From Pseudideonella sakaiensis (GTDB taxonomy: Bacteria > Pseudomonadota > Gammaproteobacteria > Burkholderiales > Burkholderiaceae_C), in assembly GCF_001293525.1 (NCBI RefSeq), contig NZ_BBYR01000028.1:1-56630 (forward strand): a stretch of DNA of 56,630 nt, in the 5' to 3' direction. Below, piece by piece: positions 30,726-40,873 of the stretch. Below the pieces are notes generated by a model that made no database searches, had not been told where the DNA came from, and saw only the letters and a program-made list of their open reading frames with translations. Numbering within the stretch: position 1 is the stretch's first letter; each line of letters starts with the position of its first letter. The position numbers and the translations under genes were made by a program.

Positions 30726-31118
30726 ATGACCGCCCCCGCCGCCGAGCTGCAGCTGCTGATCGACTTCAACGCCGCCTGGAACCGCCACGACATCGAGGCC
30801 CTGATGGCCTGCATGGCGCCCGACTGCGCCTTCCACGCGGTGGCCGGCCCGGACGAGCTCGGCCGCAGCTTCGTCGGCGCCGCGGCGGTGCGCGAGGGCT
30901 TCGCGCTCGCCTGGGCCGCCTGCCCCGACGCGCAGTGGACCGACGGCGTGCACTTCGTCAGCGGCGACCGCGGCGTGTCCGAGTCCACCTTCCGCGGCAC
31001 CCGCGCGGCCGACGGCCTGCGCATCGAGGCGCGCATGGTGGACGTCTTCACCTTCCGCGACGGCCGCATCGCGGTGAAGAACGCCTTCCGCAAGGACCGG
31101 CCGCCCTTCCGCCCCTGA
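30726..31118 (+). CDS. SnoaL-like / NTF2-fold small protein
   Basis: 130 aa. LLIDFNAAWNRHDIEALMACMAPDCAFHAVAGPDELGRSFVGAAAVREGFALAW and VDVFTFRDGRIAVKNAFRKDRPP follow the SnoaL/DUF4440 pattern of a small alpha+beta barrel. Members are isomerases, hydratases or ligand-binding proteins. Here it is the first gene of the MocR-linked cluster. Cytosolic. The function in this pathway is unknown. Confidence 0.85.
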   Translation: MTAPAAELQLLIDFNAAWNRHDIEALMACMAPDCAFHAVAGPDELGRSFVGAAAVREGFALAWAACPDAQWTDGVHFVSGDRGVSESTFRGTRAADGLRIEARMVDVFTFRDGRIAVKNAFRKDRPPFRP

Positions 31119-31192
31119 GCCGCCGAGCCCGCACGCCTCGCGCCCTGCCCGCCCCTGCCGTCAACCGCCGCCCCGCACCTGGGAGCCCCCCG

Positions 31193-32614
31193 ATGGACAT
31201 GACCCCGCCGCCCGCCTCCCGGCTCGCCGAGTACGACCCGCGCTACGACCCGCTGGTCGACGCCACCCCCGGCCGCGGCCGCGACTACGCGCCCACCTAC
31301 TGGGTCGCCAGCGCCGGCGCGCCGCCGCCCGACGACGGCCCCGTCACGCAGGACGTGGACGCGGACGTGGTGATCGTCGGCGCCGGCTTCACCGGCCTCG
31401 CGGCGGCCCTGTTCCTGGCCCGCGAGCACGGCATCAAGGCCACCGTGCTGGAGGCCAACCAGTCGGCCTGGGGCTGCACCAGCCGCAACGGCGGCCAGGG
31501 CCAGAACGCGAGCGGGCGCCTGTACCGCTCGCAGTGGATCGCGCGCTGGGGCCTGGACACCGCGAAGCGCCTGGACGCCGAGATCCGCAGCGGCTTCGAG
31601 ACCTTCAAGTCGCTGGTGGCGGAGATCCCCGAGTGCGAGCCGCAGGCCGGCGGCCACCTCTACATCGCGCACCGCGAGAAGAAGCTGGCCTTCCTGCGCA
31701 ACGAGGCCGAGGTGATGCGCCGCGTCTTCGGTTACCAGACGCAGATGCTGTCCACCGCCGAGGTGCACGAGCGCTACCTGCGCGACCACGAGTGCCACGG
31801 CGCGATGCTGGAGCCCGACGGCGTCGGCGTGCACCCGCTGAAGCTGGCCTTCGGCTACCTGAAGCGCGCCCGCGCGCTGGGCGCCCGCGTGCACCCGGCC
31901 AGCCCGGTGATCGGCATCGAGACGAAGGGCGGCGTGCACCACGTGCGCACGCCCGGCGGCACCGTGCGGGCGCGCGCGGTGGGCTTCTGCACCGGCGGCT
32001 ACACCGGCCAGTCGCTGCACCCCAGCCTGCGCTCGAAGATCATGCCGATCCTGTCGAACTCGCTGGTCACGCGGGTGCTGACGCCGCAGGAGCGCGAGGC
32101 CGCCGGGCTGCGCAGCACCACCTTTGTCACCGACACGCGCACGCTGCGCTTCTATTACCGGCTGCTGCCCGACGGGCGCATGCAGATCGGCAGCCGCAGC
32201 TCGATCACCGGCGCCGACGCGCCGAACCCGCGCCACATGCAGGTGCTGGTCGACGGGCTGCACCGCAAGTTCCCGGCGCTGCGCGATGTCGAGATCGCGC
32301 ACTCGTGGTGGGGCTGGGTCGACGTCAGCCACGACATGATGCCGCGCATCACCCAGCCCGACCCGGCGCAGACGATCTTCCATGCGCTCGGCTACGGCGG
32401 CAACGGCGTGTCCTTCTCGGCGCATGCGGGGCGCCGGCTCGCGCAGCGCATCGCCGGCCGCGGCGACGCGGCCTTCGACCTGCCGATCTACAAGACCCCC
32501 CTGGAATACCCGAACGTCTTCGACACGGTGCGCTCGCCGCTGTTCGCGCCCTTCCGCCGCTTCGGGCAGCGCTTCCTCTACCGCTGGTACTACCTGCGCG
32601 ACGAGGTGCTCTGA
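31193..32614 (+). CDS. DAO-family FAD-dependent oxidoreductase (PuuB-like)
   Basis: 473 aa. An N-terminal lead with DYAPTYWVASAG, then the FAD motif DVVIVGAGFTGLAAALFLAREHG, TSRNGGQGQNASGRL as in gamma-glutamylputrescine oxidase relatives, and the C-terminal GWVDVSHDMMPRI...HALGYGGNGVSFSAHAGRRLA. Expected to oxidise a C-N bond of an amine or N-acyl amine with O2 or another acceptor. Start ATG 31193 with GGGAG. The adjacent ABC importer and amidohydrolases suggest sequential uptake, oxidation and hydrolysis of an amine-containing compound (inference). Confidence 0.88.
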   Translation: MDMTPPPASRLAEYDPRYDPLVDATPGRGRDYAPTYWVASAGAPPPDDGPVTQDVDADVVIVGAGFTGLAAALFLAREHGIKATVLEANQSAWGCTSRNGGQGQNASGRLYRSQWIARWGLDTAKRLDAEIRSGFETFKSLVAEIPECEPQAGGHLYIAHREKKLAFLRNEAEVMRRVFGYQTQMLSTAEVHERYLRDHECHGAMLEPDGVGVHPLKLAFGYLKRARALGARVHPASPVIGIETKGGVHHVRTPGGTVRARAVGFCTGGYTGQSLHPSLRSKIMPILSNSLVTRVLTPQEREAAGLRSTTFVTDTRTLRFYYRLLPDGRMQIGSRSSITGADAPNPRHMQVLVDGLHRKFPALRDVEIAHSWWGWVDVSHDMMPRITQPDPAQTIFHALGYGGNGVSFSAHAGRRLAQRIAGRGDAAFDLPIYKTPLEYPNVFDTVRSPLFAPFRRFGQRFLYRWYYLRDEVL

Positions 32615-32646
32615 CGGCGCGGCGGCGGCGCGACGGCCCTCATGCG

Positions 32647-32680
32647 TTCTGGCTCCATCGATCGTCGCTTCTGGCCCTAG
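32647..32680. promoter_or_regulatory. Paired direct repeat, MocR operator candidate 2
   Basis: TTCTGGCTCCAT (32647-32658) and TTCTGGCCCTAG (32669-32680), starts 22 bp apart, in the 138-bp gap before the ABC binding-protein gene. Shares TTCTGGC with the pair at 30655-30690. Confidence 0.7.
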
Positions 32681-32752
32681 GGATCGGGATCGGCGCTTGC
32701 TAAGGTGAAGACGACCGGCCCACCCTTCGTCGGGCCCCCACGGAGCTCCCCC

Positions 32753-34348
32753 ATGCGCTTGCCCTCGTCGTCCCGCCGCTGGTGCCTGTCCGCCCTGACG
32801 GCGGTGGCCACCGCCGCCTCGCTCGGCCTGCCGGCCCAGGCCCAGGAGCCCAAGCGCGGCGGCACGCTCGTGGTCGGCACGACCCAGGCGCCGCGCCACC
32901 TGAACGGCGCCGTGCAGTCGGGCGTCGCGACGGCGGTGCCGTCGACCCAGCTGTTCGCCAGCCCGCTGCGCTTCGACGACCAGTGGAAGCCGCAGCCCTA
33001 CCTGGCCGAGAGCTGGGAACTGGCGAAGGACGGCAAGTCGCTGACGCTGAAGCTGCGCCGCAACGCGGTCTTCCACGACGGCAAGCCGATCACCTCGGCC
33101 GACGTCGCGTTCTCGGTCATGGCGATCAAGGCCAACCACCCCTTCTCGACCATGCTCGGCCCGGTCGAGAAGGTCGACACGCCGGACCCGCAGACCGCGG
33201 TGATCCGCATGAGCGTGCCGCACCCGGCGATCGTGCTGGCGATGTCGCCGGCGCTGTGCCCGATCCTGCCCAAGCACGTCTACGGCGACGGGCAGGACCT
33301 GAAGTCCCACCCGCGCAACAGCACCGACGTGGTGGGCTCGGGCCCGTTCCGCTTCGTCGAGTTCAAGCCCGGCCAGCGCATCGTGATGGAGCGCTTCGAC
33401 AAGTTCTTCCTGCCCGGCAAGCCCTACCTCGACAAGGTGATCATCAACATCGCGCCGGACGCCGCGTCGCTGCAGCTCGGCCTGTCGCGCGGCGAGGTGC
33501 ACATGATCCCGGGCCTGACGGTGCCGGCCGACCTGAAGCGCCTTGCGAGCGACCCGAACCTGAGCCTGACGCCGAAGGGCTTCGAGGGCATCGGCGCCCT
33601 CAACTGGCTGGCCTTCAACACCGAGAAGAAGCCGCTGAACGACGTGCGCGTGCGCAAGGCGATCGCGCACGCGATCGACAAGAACTTCATCACCAAGGCG
33701 CTGATGGGCGGCTTCGCGAAGCCGGCCGACGGGCCGATCATCGCGTCCAGCCCCTTCGCGGTCACCGACGTGGTGCGCTACCCGCTGGACCTGAAGAAGT
33801 CGGCCGAGCTGCTCGACGCCGCCGGCCTGAAGGCGGGCGCGAACGGCGAGCGCTTCAAGCTGACGATCGACTACATCCCCGGCAGCGACGACCAGCAGAA
33901 GGCGGTGGCCGAGTACATCCGCGGCCAGCTGAAGAAGGTCGGCATCGCCGTCGAGGTGCGCGCGTCGGCCGACTTCCCGGCCTGGGCCAAGCGGATGGCC
34001 ACGCGCGACTTCGACATGTCGATGGACATCGTCTTCAACTGGGGCGACCCGATCATCGGCGTGCACCGCACCTACCTGTCGAGCAACATCCGCCCGATCG
34101 TCTGGACCAACACCCAGAACTACCGCAACCCCGAGGTCGACAAGCTGCTCGACGCGGCCGGCGGCCTGCTCGACCCGACCCAGCGCAAGGCCTACTACGC
34201 CACCTTCCAGAAGCTCGTCACCGACGACCTGCCGATCGACTTCATCAACGTGGTGCCCTACCACACGGTGACGAACAAGAAGGTGCTGAACGTGCCGACG
34301 ACGATCTGGGGACCGTTCTCGCCCTACGACGAGGTGGCGCTGAAGTGA
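32753..34348 (+). CDS. Dpp/Opp-type ABC transporter substrate-binding protein
   Basis: 531 aa, SBP_bac_5 family. Signal peptide MRLPSSSRRWCLSALTAVATAASLGLPAQAQ. Motifs GGTLVVGTTQAPRHLNGA, YLAESWELAKDGKSLTLKLRRNAVFHDGKPITSADVAFSV and VVGSGPFRFVEFKPGQRI are typical of family 5 proteins. Periplasmic binding of peptides or other amide compounds. Start ATG 32753 with GGAG. It heads dppBCDF-like genes that overlap by ATGA. Confidence 0.93.
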   Translation: MRLPSSSRRWCLSALTAVATAASLGLPAQAQEPKRGGTLVVGTTQAPRHLNGAVQSGVATAVPSTQLFASPLRFDDQWKPQPYLAESWELAKDGKSLTLKLRRNAVFHDGKPITSADVAFSVMAIKANHPFSTMLGPVEKVDTPDPQTAVIRMSVPHPAIVLAMSPALCPILPKHVYGDGQDLKSHPRNSTDVVGSGPFRFVEFKPGQRIVMERFDKFFLPGKPYLDKVIINIAPDAASLQLGLSRGEVHMIPGLTVPADLKRLASDPNLSLTPKGFEGIGALNWLAFNTEKKPLNDVRVRKAIAHAIDKNFITKALMGGFAKPADGPIIASSPFAVTDVVRYPLDLKKSAELLDAAGLKAGANGERFKLTIDYIPGSDDQQKAVAEYIRGQLKKVGIAVEVRASADFPAWAKRMATRDFDMSMDIVFNWGDPIIGVHRTYLSSNIRPIVWTNTQNYRNPEVDKLLDAAGGLLDPTQRKAYYATFQKLVTDDLPIDFINVVPYHTVTNKKVLNVPTTIWGPFSPYDEVALK

Positions 34349-34367
34349 TGCACGCGACGGGCCGCGC

Positions 34368-35348
34368 GTGAACCTCCTTCGACGCTTCCTCTCGCGGCTC
34401 GCGCTCGGCGCCGTGCTGGTGCTGGCCGTGGTCGTGCTGAACTTCGTGCTCGTGCACGCCGCCCCCGGCGACCCGGTCGAGACCATCGCCGGCGCCAGCG
34501 GCGGCATGAGCGAGGAACTGCGCGACGAGCTGCGCGCGCGCTACGGGCTGGACCGGCCACTGGTGGTGCAGCTCGGCGTCTACCTCGGCCAGGTGCTGCG
34601 CGGCGACCTCGGCCACTCCTACTTCTTCGACATGCCGGTGGCACGGCTGATCGCGGACCGGCTGCCGCCGACGCTGCTGCTGGTGACCGCGGCCACGCTG
34701 CTCGCCTTCGTGCTCGGCACCACGCTCGGCGTGCTGTCGTCGCGGCGGCCGAACGGCTGGCTGTCGCAGGCGATCACGGTGCTGTCGCTGGTCGGCTTCG
34801 CGGCGCCGGTGTTCTGGAGCGGCATCCTGCTGATGATCCTGTTCGCCGGCACGCTCGCGTGGTTCCCGGTCTCGGGCATGCGCGCGGTCGACGCGGCCAG
34901 CGGCGGCCTCGGCTGGGCCGATGTGCTGGACGTGGCCCACCACCTGGTGCTGCCGACGCTGACGCTGTCGCTGGTCTACCTCGCGCAGTACAGCCGGCTG
35001 TCGCGCGCCAGCATGCTGGACGTGCTCGGCAGCGACTACATCCGCACCGCGCGCGCCAAGGGCCTGGCCGACCGCGTGGTGCTCTACAAGCATGCGCTGC
35101 GCAACGCGGTGCTGCCGGTCATCACCGTGCTGGGGCTGCAGTTCGGCAACGTGATGGCCGGCGCGGTGCTGGTGGAGACCGTGTTCAACTGGCCCGGGCT
35201 GGGCCGCCTCGCCTTCGAGTCGGTGCTGCGGCGCGACTACCCCACCATCCTCGGCGTGCTGGTCTTCTCGGCGATGGTGGTGGTGGTGATGAACCTGCTG
35301 ACCGACCTCGCCTACCGCCTGATCGACCCGCGCATCAAGACCGGATGA
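34368..35348 (+). CDS. Dpp/Opp-type ABC permease (DppB-like)
   Basis: 326 aa, GTG start at 34368. Six membrane helices, N-terminal [36 protein letters not shown], and the permease EAA motif region [33 protein letters not shown]. Forms the channel with the DppC-like protein. Stop overlaps the next start (ATGA). Confidence 0.93.
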   Translation: MNLLRRFLSRLALGAVLVLAVVVLNFVLVHAAPGDPVETIAGASGGMSEELRDELRARYGLDRPLVVQLGVYLGQVLRGDLGHSYFFDMPVARLIADRLPPTLLLVTAATLLAFVLGTTLGVLSSRRPNGWLSQAITVLSLVGFAAPVFWSGILLMILFAGTLAWFPVSGMRAVDAASGGLGWADVLDVAHHLVLPTLTLSLVYLAQYSRLSRASMLDVLGSDYIRTARAKGLADRVVLYKHALRNAVLPVITVLGLQFGNVMAGAVLVETVFNWPGLGRLAFESVLRRDYPTILGVLVFSAMVVVVMNLLTDLAYRLIDPRIKTG

Positions 35349-36255
35349 ACGCCACGCCCACCGCCCGCCCGCCTGCCGCGGGCCCGGCCGACCCGCCGCC
35401 GCGCGCGCTGCCGCGCGCCGAGCACCCCACCGTCGAGGCGCTGCGCATGTTCCTGCGCAACCCCTCGGCGATCGTCGGCGGCCTGCTGCTGCTGGCGATC
35501 CTCGGCGTGGCGCTGCTCGGCCCGCTGCTGCTGCCGGCCGACCCCTTCGAGATCGTCGTCGCGCCGATGACGCCGCCGTTCAGCGAGGAGGCCTGGCTCG
35601 GCAGCGACTACCTCGGCCGCGACGTGCTGACCGCGATGATCCACGGCGGCCGCGCGACGCTGCTGGTGGGTGCGGTGGCCGCGCTGCTGTCGGTCAGCAT
35701 CGGCATCACGCTGGGCGCGCTGGCCGGCTACTACGGCGGCTGGGTCGACGCGCTGCTGATGCGCATCACCGAGTTCTTCCAGGTGCTGCCGGCACTGCTG
35801 TTCGCGATGGTGGTGGTGACGCTGTTCTCGCCCACGCTGACCACGGTGACGCTGGCGATCGGCGTGGTCAGCTGGACCGGCACCGCGCGGCTGACGCGCG
35901 CCGAGTTCCTGAAGGTGCGCGGCATGGAGTTCATCCGCGCCGAACGCAGCATCGGCGCCGGCGACGCGCGCATCATCTGGCAGGTCATCCTGCCGAACGC
36001 CTTCCCGCCGCTGATCGTGTCGGCCACGCTGGCGATCGGCGCGGCCATCCTGTTCGAGGCCGGCCTCGCCTTCCTCGGCCTGTCGGACCCGAACCAGATG
36101 AGCTGGGGCCTGCTGATCGGCGCGAGCCGCCCCTACGTGCTGACCAGCTGGTGGGCGGTGGCCTTTCCCGGCGCGGCGATCTTCGTCACGGTGCTCGCGG
36201 TCAGCCTGATCGGCGACGGCCTGAACGATGCGCTGAACCCGAAGCTGAGGGAACG

Positions 36256-36259
<4 letters not shown>
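35345..36259 (+). CDS. Dpp/Opp-type ABC permease (DppC-like)
   Basis: 304 aa. The oligopeptide permease N-terminal segment ([27 protein letters not shown]), [25 protein letters not shown], and the EAA region [37 protein letters not shown]. About six helices. ATGA overlap on both sides, so it is tightly coupled with its neighbours. Confidence 0.93.
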
Positions 36260-37301
<1,042 letters not shown>

Positions 37302-37305
<4 letters not shown>

Positions 37306-38378
37306 CGGCCGCCGCGATCGACGTGCGGCCGGCCGCCGGCCCGGACCCGGCGCCGGCGAGCGCCCCGGTGCTGCTGCAGGTCGACGACCTGAAGGTGCAC
37401 TTCCCGCGCCCGCGCCAGGGCTGGTTCAAGTCGCCGGAGGTGGTGCGCGCCGTCGACGGCGTGTCCTTCGCGGTGCGCCGCGGCACCACGCTGGCGGTGG
37501 TCGGCGAGTCCGGCTCCGGCAAGACGACGACGGCGCTGGCCGTCACGCGGCTCGCGCCGATCAGCGCCGGCCGCGTGCGCCTGGGCGACACCGACCTGGT
37601 CGCGCTCGAGGGCGAGGCGCTGCGCCAGGCGCGCCGGCGCATGCAGTTCGTCTTCCAGGACCCCTACTCCTCGCTGAACCCGCGCCAGCGCAGCGGCGAC
37701 GCGGTGCGCTCGCCGCTGGACCGGATGGCCGTCGGCAGCGCGGCGGAACGCGAGGAGCGCGTGGCCGAGCTGTTCCGCCAGGTCGGCCTGCGGCCCGAGC
37801 AGCGGCATCTGTTCCCGCACCAGTTCAGCGGCGGCCAGCGGCAGCGCATCAACATCGCGCGCGCGCTCGCGACGCAGCCGGAGCTGGTGGTCTGCGACGA
37901 GCCGGTGTCGGCGCTGGACGTGGCGATCCGCGCGCAGATCCTCAACCTGCTGGTGGCGCTGCAGCGCTCGCTGGGCCTGTCCTACCTGTTCATCTCGCAC
38001 GACATGGCGGTGGTGGAGCACCTCTGCGACGACGTGGCGGTGATGTACCTGGGCCAGATCGTCGAGCGCGCGCCGCGGCGGGCCTTCTTCGCGCGGCCGC
38101 TGCACCCCTACAGCGTGGCGCTGATGTCGGCCGTGCCCACGGTGCACGGCGGGCGCGCCCGCGCCGCGCGACGCATCCGCCTGGCCGGCGATCCGCCGAG
38201 CCCGATCCACCCGCCGCCCGGCTGCCGCTTCGCGCCGCGCTGCCCGGTCGCGCTGCCGGCCTGCAGCCAGGCCGAGCCGCCGCTGCGCGAGCTGGCGCCC
38301 GGCCATGCGGTGCGCTGCCACCGCGTCGAGACGGTGGCCGGCGAGCCGCGCTCGCCGCTTGCCTGGAACCCCGCATGA
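37302..38378 (+). CDS. Dpp/Opp-type ABC ATP-binding protein (DppF-like)
   Basis: 358 aa. Walker [11 protein letters not shown]-loop [14 protein letters not shown], signature [15 protein letters not shown], Walker [13 protein letters not shown], and a C-terminal oligo_HPY with [15 protein letters not shown]. Second ATPase of the importer. Overlaps both neighbours by ATGA. Confidence 0.93.
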
Positions 38379-40096
38379 CCGCTTCCCACGTCCCCGCCCC
38401 GGGCGCCGCCTCCGTCGGCGCGCCCGCGCCCGTCACCGTCTTCGTCGCGCGCCGGATCCTGACGATGAACCCGCGCCAGCCGGTCGCGACGCACGTGGCC
38501 GTGCGCGAGGGGCGCATCCTGGCCGTCGGCGACCTCGCGCGGATGGCGGCCTGGGGGCCGTTCACGCTGGACGAGCGCTTCGCCGACCAGGTGCTGATGC
38601 CCGGGCTGGTCGAGGGCCATTCGCACCTGATGGCCGGCGGGCTCTGGCAGTTTCCCTACGTCGGCTTCCACCCGCGCACCGACCCGGACGGCCGCGTCTG
38701 GCCGGCCTGCCGCGACTTCGACGCGGTGGTCCGGCGCCTGGCCGAGGCCTCGGCCGCGCTCGACGCGGCCGGCGAGCCGGACGCGCCGCTGACGGCCTGG
38801 GGCTTCGACCCGATCTTCATGGGCACGGCGCGGATGACGGCGGACCACCTGGACCGCGTCTCGACGCGCCGCCCGGTGATCGTGCTGCATGCCAGCCAGC
38901 ACCTGATGAACGTGAACCGGGTGGCGCTGGCGAAGGCCGGGATCGACCGCGACTGCGAGATCGAGGGCGTGACGCGCGACGCCGCCGGCGAGCCCAGCGG
39001 CGAGCTGTGCGAGTTCGCCGCGATGTTCCCGATCCAGCGGCTGATCGGCAACATCTTCCGCCGCGCGGGCGGCAGCGAGGCGGGGCTGCGGATGTTCGGC
39101 CGGATCGCGACGCTGGCCGGCGTGACGACGGCGACGGACCTGGTGAACGACCTGGGCGACGAGATGCACGCGAACCTGGCGCGGCTGACGGCCGAGCCGG
39201 ACTTCCCGGTGCGGGTGGTGCCGGCCTTCGTGTCGCTGGATGGCTCGATGTCGCCGGAGGCGGGGGTCGAGCACGTGCGGCGCCGGATGGCGGCGAACAC
39301 GGACAAGCTGGTGTGCGGGCCGGTGAAGCTGGTGGCGGACGGCTCGATCCAGGGTTTCACGGCGCGGCTGCGCTGGCCGGGCTATGTGAATGGCGCGCCG
39401 AACGGGATCTGGGTGATGCCACCGGCGGTGCTGGGCCGGCTGGTGGAGACCTACCACGCGGCGGGGCTGCAGTTGCACATCCACACGAACGGCGACGAGG
39501 CGACGCAGGTGGCGCTGGATGCGGTGGAGGCGGCGCTGCTGAAGCACCCGCGGCCGGATCACCGCCACACGCTGCAGCACTGCCAGATGGCGGATGCGGC
39601 GCAGTTCCGGCGGATGGCGCGGCTGGGGATGTGCGCGAATCTGTTCGCGAATCACCTGTTCCATTGGGGCGATGCGCACGTGGCGCAGACGATGGGGCCG
39701 GACCGGGCGCACCGGATGGATGCCTGCGCGACGGCGCTGGAGAGCGGGGTGCCGCTGGCGATCCACAGCGATGCGCCGATCACGCCGCTGGCGCCGCTGT
39801 TCACGGCGTGGTGCGCGGTGAACCGCATCAGCAGCGGCGGCGAGGTGCTGGGCGAGGGGGAGCGGATCACGGTGGCGCAGGCGCTGCATGCGATCACGCT
39901 GGGGGCGGCCTGGACGCTGCACCTGGACGACCGGATCGGGTCGATCGAGGTGGGGAAGTGGGCGGATTTCTGCGTGCTGGGGGAGGACCCGACGGCGGTT
40001 GACCCGATGCGGCTGAAGGACGTGCCGGTGCTGGGGACGGTGCTGGGGGGGCGGGTGTTCGAGGCGCCGCGTGAGGTTCATGGCTCGGCTGCTTGA
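38375..40096 (+). CDS. YtcJ-like amidohydrolase, paralogue 1
   Basis: 573 aa, amidohydrolase_3 family. VARRILTMNPRQPVATHVAVREGRILAVGD (N-terminal beta-sandwich), metal motif GLVEGHSHL (H82, H84), KLVADGSIQGFTARLRWPGY, HIHTNGDEA, and HSDAPITP followed by the returning sandwich strand ADFCVLGEDP. Zinc/iron-dependent hydrolysis of amide or cyclic amide substrates is likely. Coupled by ATGA to the importer, so its substrate is probably what the importer brings in. Clearly homologous along its length to the gene at 40874. Downstream of about 39100 its codons end mostly in G, unlike its own first half and its paralogue. Confidence 0.9.
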   Translation: MTASHVPAPGAASVGAPAPVTVFVARRILTMNPRQPVATHVAVREGRILAVGDLARMAAWGPFTLDERFADQVLMPGLVEGHSHLMAGGLWQFPYVGFHPRTDPDGRVWPACRDFDAVVRRLAEASAALDAAGEPDAPLTAWGFDPIFMGTARMTADHLDRVSTRRPVIVLHASQHLMNVNRVALAKAGIDRDCEIEGVTRDAAGEPSGELCEFAAMFPIQRLIGNIFRRAGGSEAGLRMFGRIATLAGVTTATDLVNDLGDEMHANLARLTAEPDFPVRVVPAFVSLDGSMSPEAGVEHVRRRMAANTDKLVCGPVKLVADGSIQGFTARLRWPGYVNGAPNGIWVMPPAVLGRLVETYHAAGLQLHIHTNGDEATQVALDAVEAALLKHPRPDHRHTLQHCQMADAAQFRRMARLGMCANLFANHLFHWGDAHVAQTMGPDRAHRMDACATALESGVPLAIHSDAPITPLAPLFTAWCAVNRISSGGEVLGEGERITVAQALHAITLGAAWTLHLDDRIGSIEVGKWADFCVLGEDPTAVDPMRLKDVPVLGTVLGGRVFEAPREVHGSAA

Positions 40097-40103
40097 GGCA
40101 TAG

Positions 40104-40210
40104 GGAAACGGAGGGTCCGCGTGCGGCTTGAAGGAAACGGAGGGTCCGCGTGCGGCTTGAAGGAAACGGAGCGTCCGCGTGCGGCTTGATGGAAACGGAG
40201 CGTCCGCGGC
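40104..40210. repeat. Minisatellite, four 29-bp units
   Basis: Units start at 40104, 40133, 40162 and 40191, each GGAAACGGAG(G/C)GTCCGCG followed by TGCGGCTTGA in the first three. No spacers between units, so not a CRISPR array. The last codons and stop of the preceding gene (GGCTGCTTGAGGC) resemble the unit's end. Confidence 0.93.
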
Positions 40211-40214
40211 GGGG

Positions 40215-40556
40215 GTGGGTCCCCCCTTCCACTCCATGCCGACGCGCAAGCGCGTCGGCGCTCGCCAGGCACGGACAGTCCACTGGACTGTCCGTGTCCG
40301 GGCTCGCTCCCCCGGGCCTCCGGCCCTCCTCCTTTTACTTACGTGGAAGGGGGGACCCACCCCCGCCGCTCTGCCATCGCTCGTTGTTGCTTGACGATGG
40401 CGAACCATCGAGCTGTCTGCCCGTGATGTGGACCGAGCCCCCACGAGACGTGCCTGAGCGGCGGGGTGGGTGGGCCCCTTCCACGTAAGTAAAGGGGGAG
40501 GCCCGGAGGACATGGAGTGGAAGGGGCCCGCCCACCCCGTCGCGATCGCTCCATCC
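40215..40556. repeat. Nested-palindrome element, copy A
   Basis: Outer inverted arms at 40215-40238 and 40511-40535 (about 21 of 25 positions pair). Inner 37-bp inverted arms at 40334-40370 and 40457-40493, beginning TTTACTTACGTGGAAGGGG. The inner loop of ~86 bp carries its own hairpin GCCATCG (40373-40379)/CGATGGC (40395-40401). Positions 40356-40556 are repeated as copy B. Confidence 0.85.
40239..40296. repeat. Two strong perfect hairpins in tandem
   Basis: Hairpin 1 has arms CCGACGCGC (40239-40247) and GCGCGTCGG (40250-40258). Hairpin 2 has arms CACGGACAGTCCA (40270-40282) and TGGACTGTCCGTG (40284-40296) around a single C. Neither is followed by a T-run, so an ordinary intrinsic terminator is unlikely. 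Confidence 0.85.
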
Positions 40557-40590
40557 CTCCGCTCCTACAGAGCAGGGAACAAGACGACCG

Positions 40591-40737
40591 ATGACCAGCG
40601 AAACCCCACCCCCGCCGCTCTGCCATCGCTCGTTGGTGCTTGACGATGGCGAACCAGCAAGCTGTCTGCCCGTGATGTGGACCGAGCCCCCACGAGACGT
40701 GCCTGAGCGGCGGGGTGGGTGGGCCCCTTCCACGTAA
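40591..40737 (+). other. Possible 48-aa reading frame within the duplicated element
   Basis: ATG 40591 gives MTSETPPPPLCHRSLVLDDG... ending RGGWAPST at TAA 40735. The first codons (ATGACCAGCGAAACC) mimic the start of the downstream amidohydrolase (ATGACCAGCCAAACC). In copy A the equivalent frame is also open to the same stop, with a few residue changes. No known family and no clear ribosome site; it may be only a consequence of the repeat. Confidence 0.25.
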
Positions 40738-40813
40738 GTAAAGGGGGAGGGCCGAAGGCCCGGAGGACATGGAGTGGAAGGGGCCCGCCCACCCCGTCGC
40801 GATCGCTCCATCC
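40605..40813. repeat. Duplicated palindromic element, copy B
   Basis: About 209 bp nearly identical to 40356-40556, with an 8-bp insertion (GGCCGAAG region near 40750) and a few substitutions in the loop. It keeps the right inner arm (40706-40742) but has lost most of the left arm, so it cannot form the full inner palindrome. It ends 60 bp before the second amidohydrolase start. Confidence 0.88.
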
Positions 40814-40873
40814 AGACCCACCCCGCCAAGCCAAGCCCAGCCCAGCCAACCAGCGCATGGACCGAGACACCCG

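Larger units (their letters stand above)
40097..40873. other. 777-bp repeat- and palindrome-filled spacer between amidohydrolase paralogues
   Basis: No conventional gene. Contains, in order: four 29-bp tandem repeats (40104-40210), a CCGACGCGC/GCGCGTCGG hairpin (40239-40258), a 27-bp perfect dyad (40270-40296), nested inverted repeats forming element copy A, a 48-bp link with an ATG-bearing segment like the next gene's start, and element copy B. Individual pieces are listed separately. Confidence 0.85.

Noticed and set aside
40104-40210. CRISPR-like array
   Set aside because: The 29-bp units are contiguous with no unique spacers, and no cas genes occur in the window.
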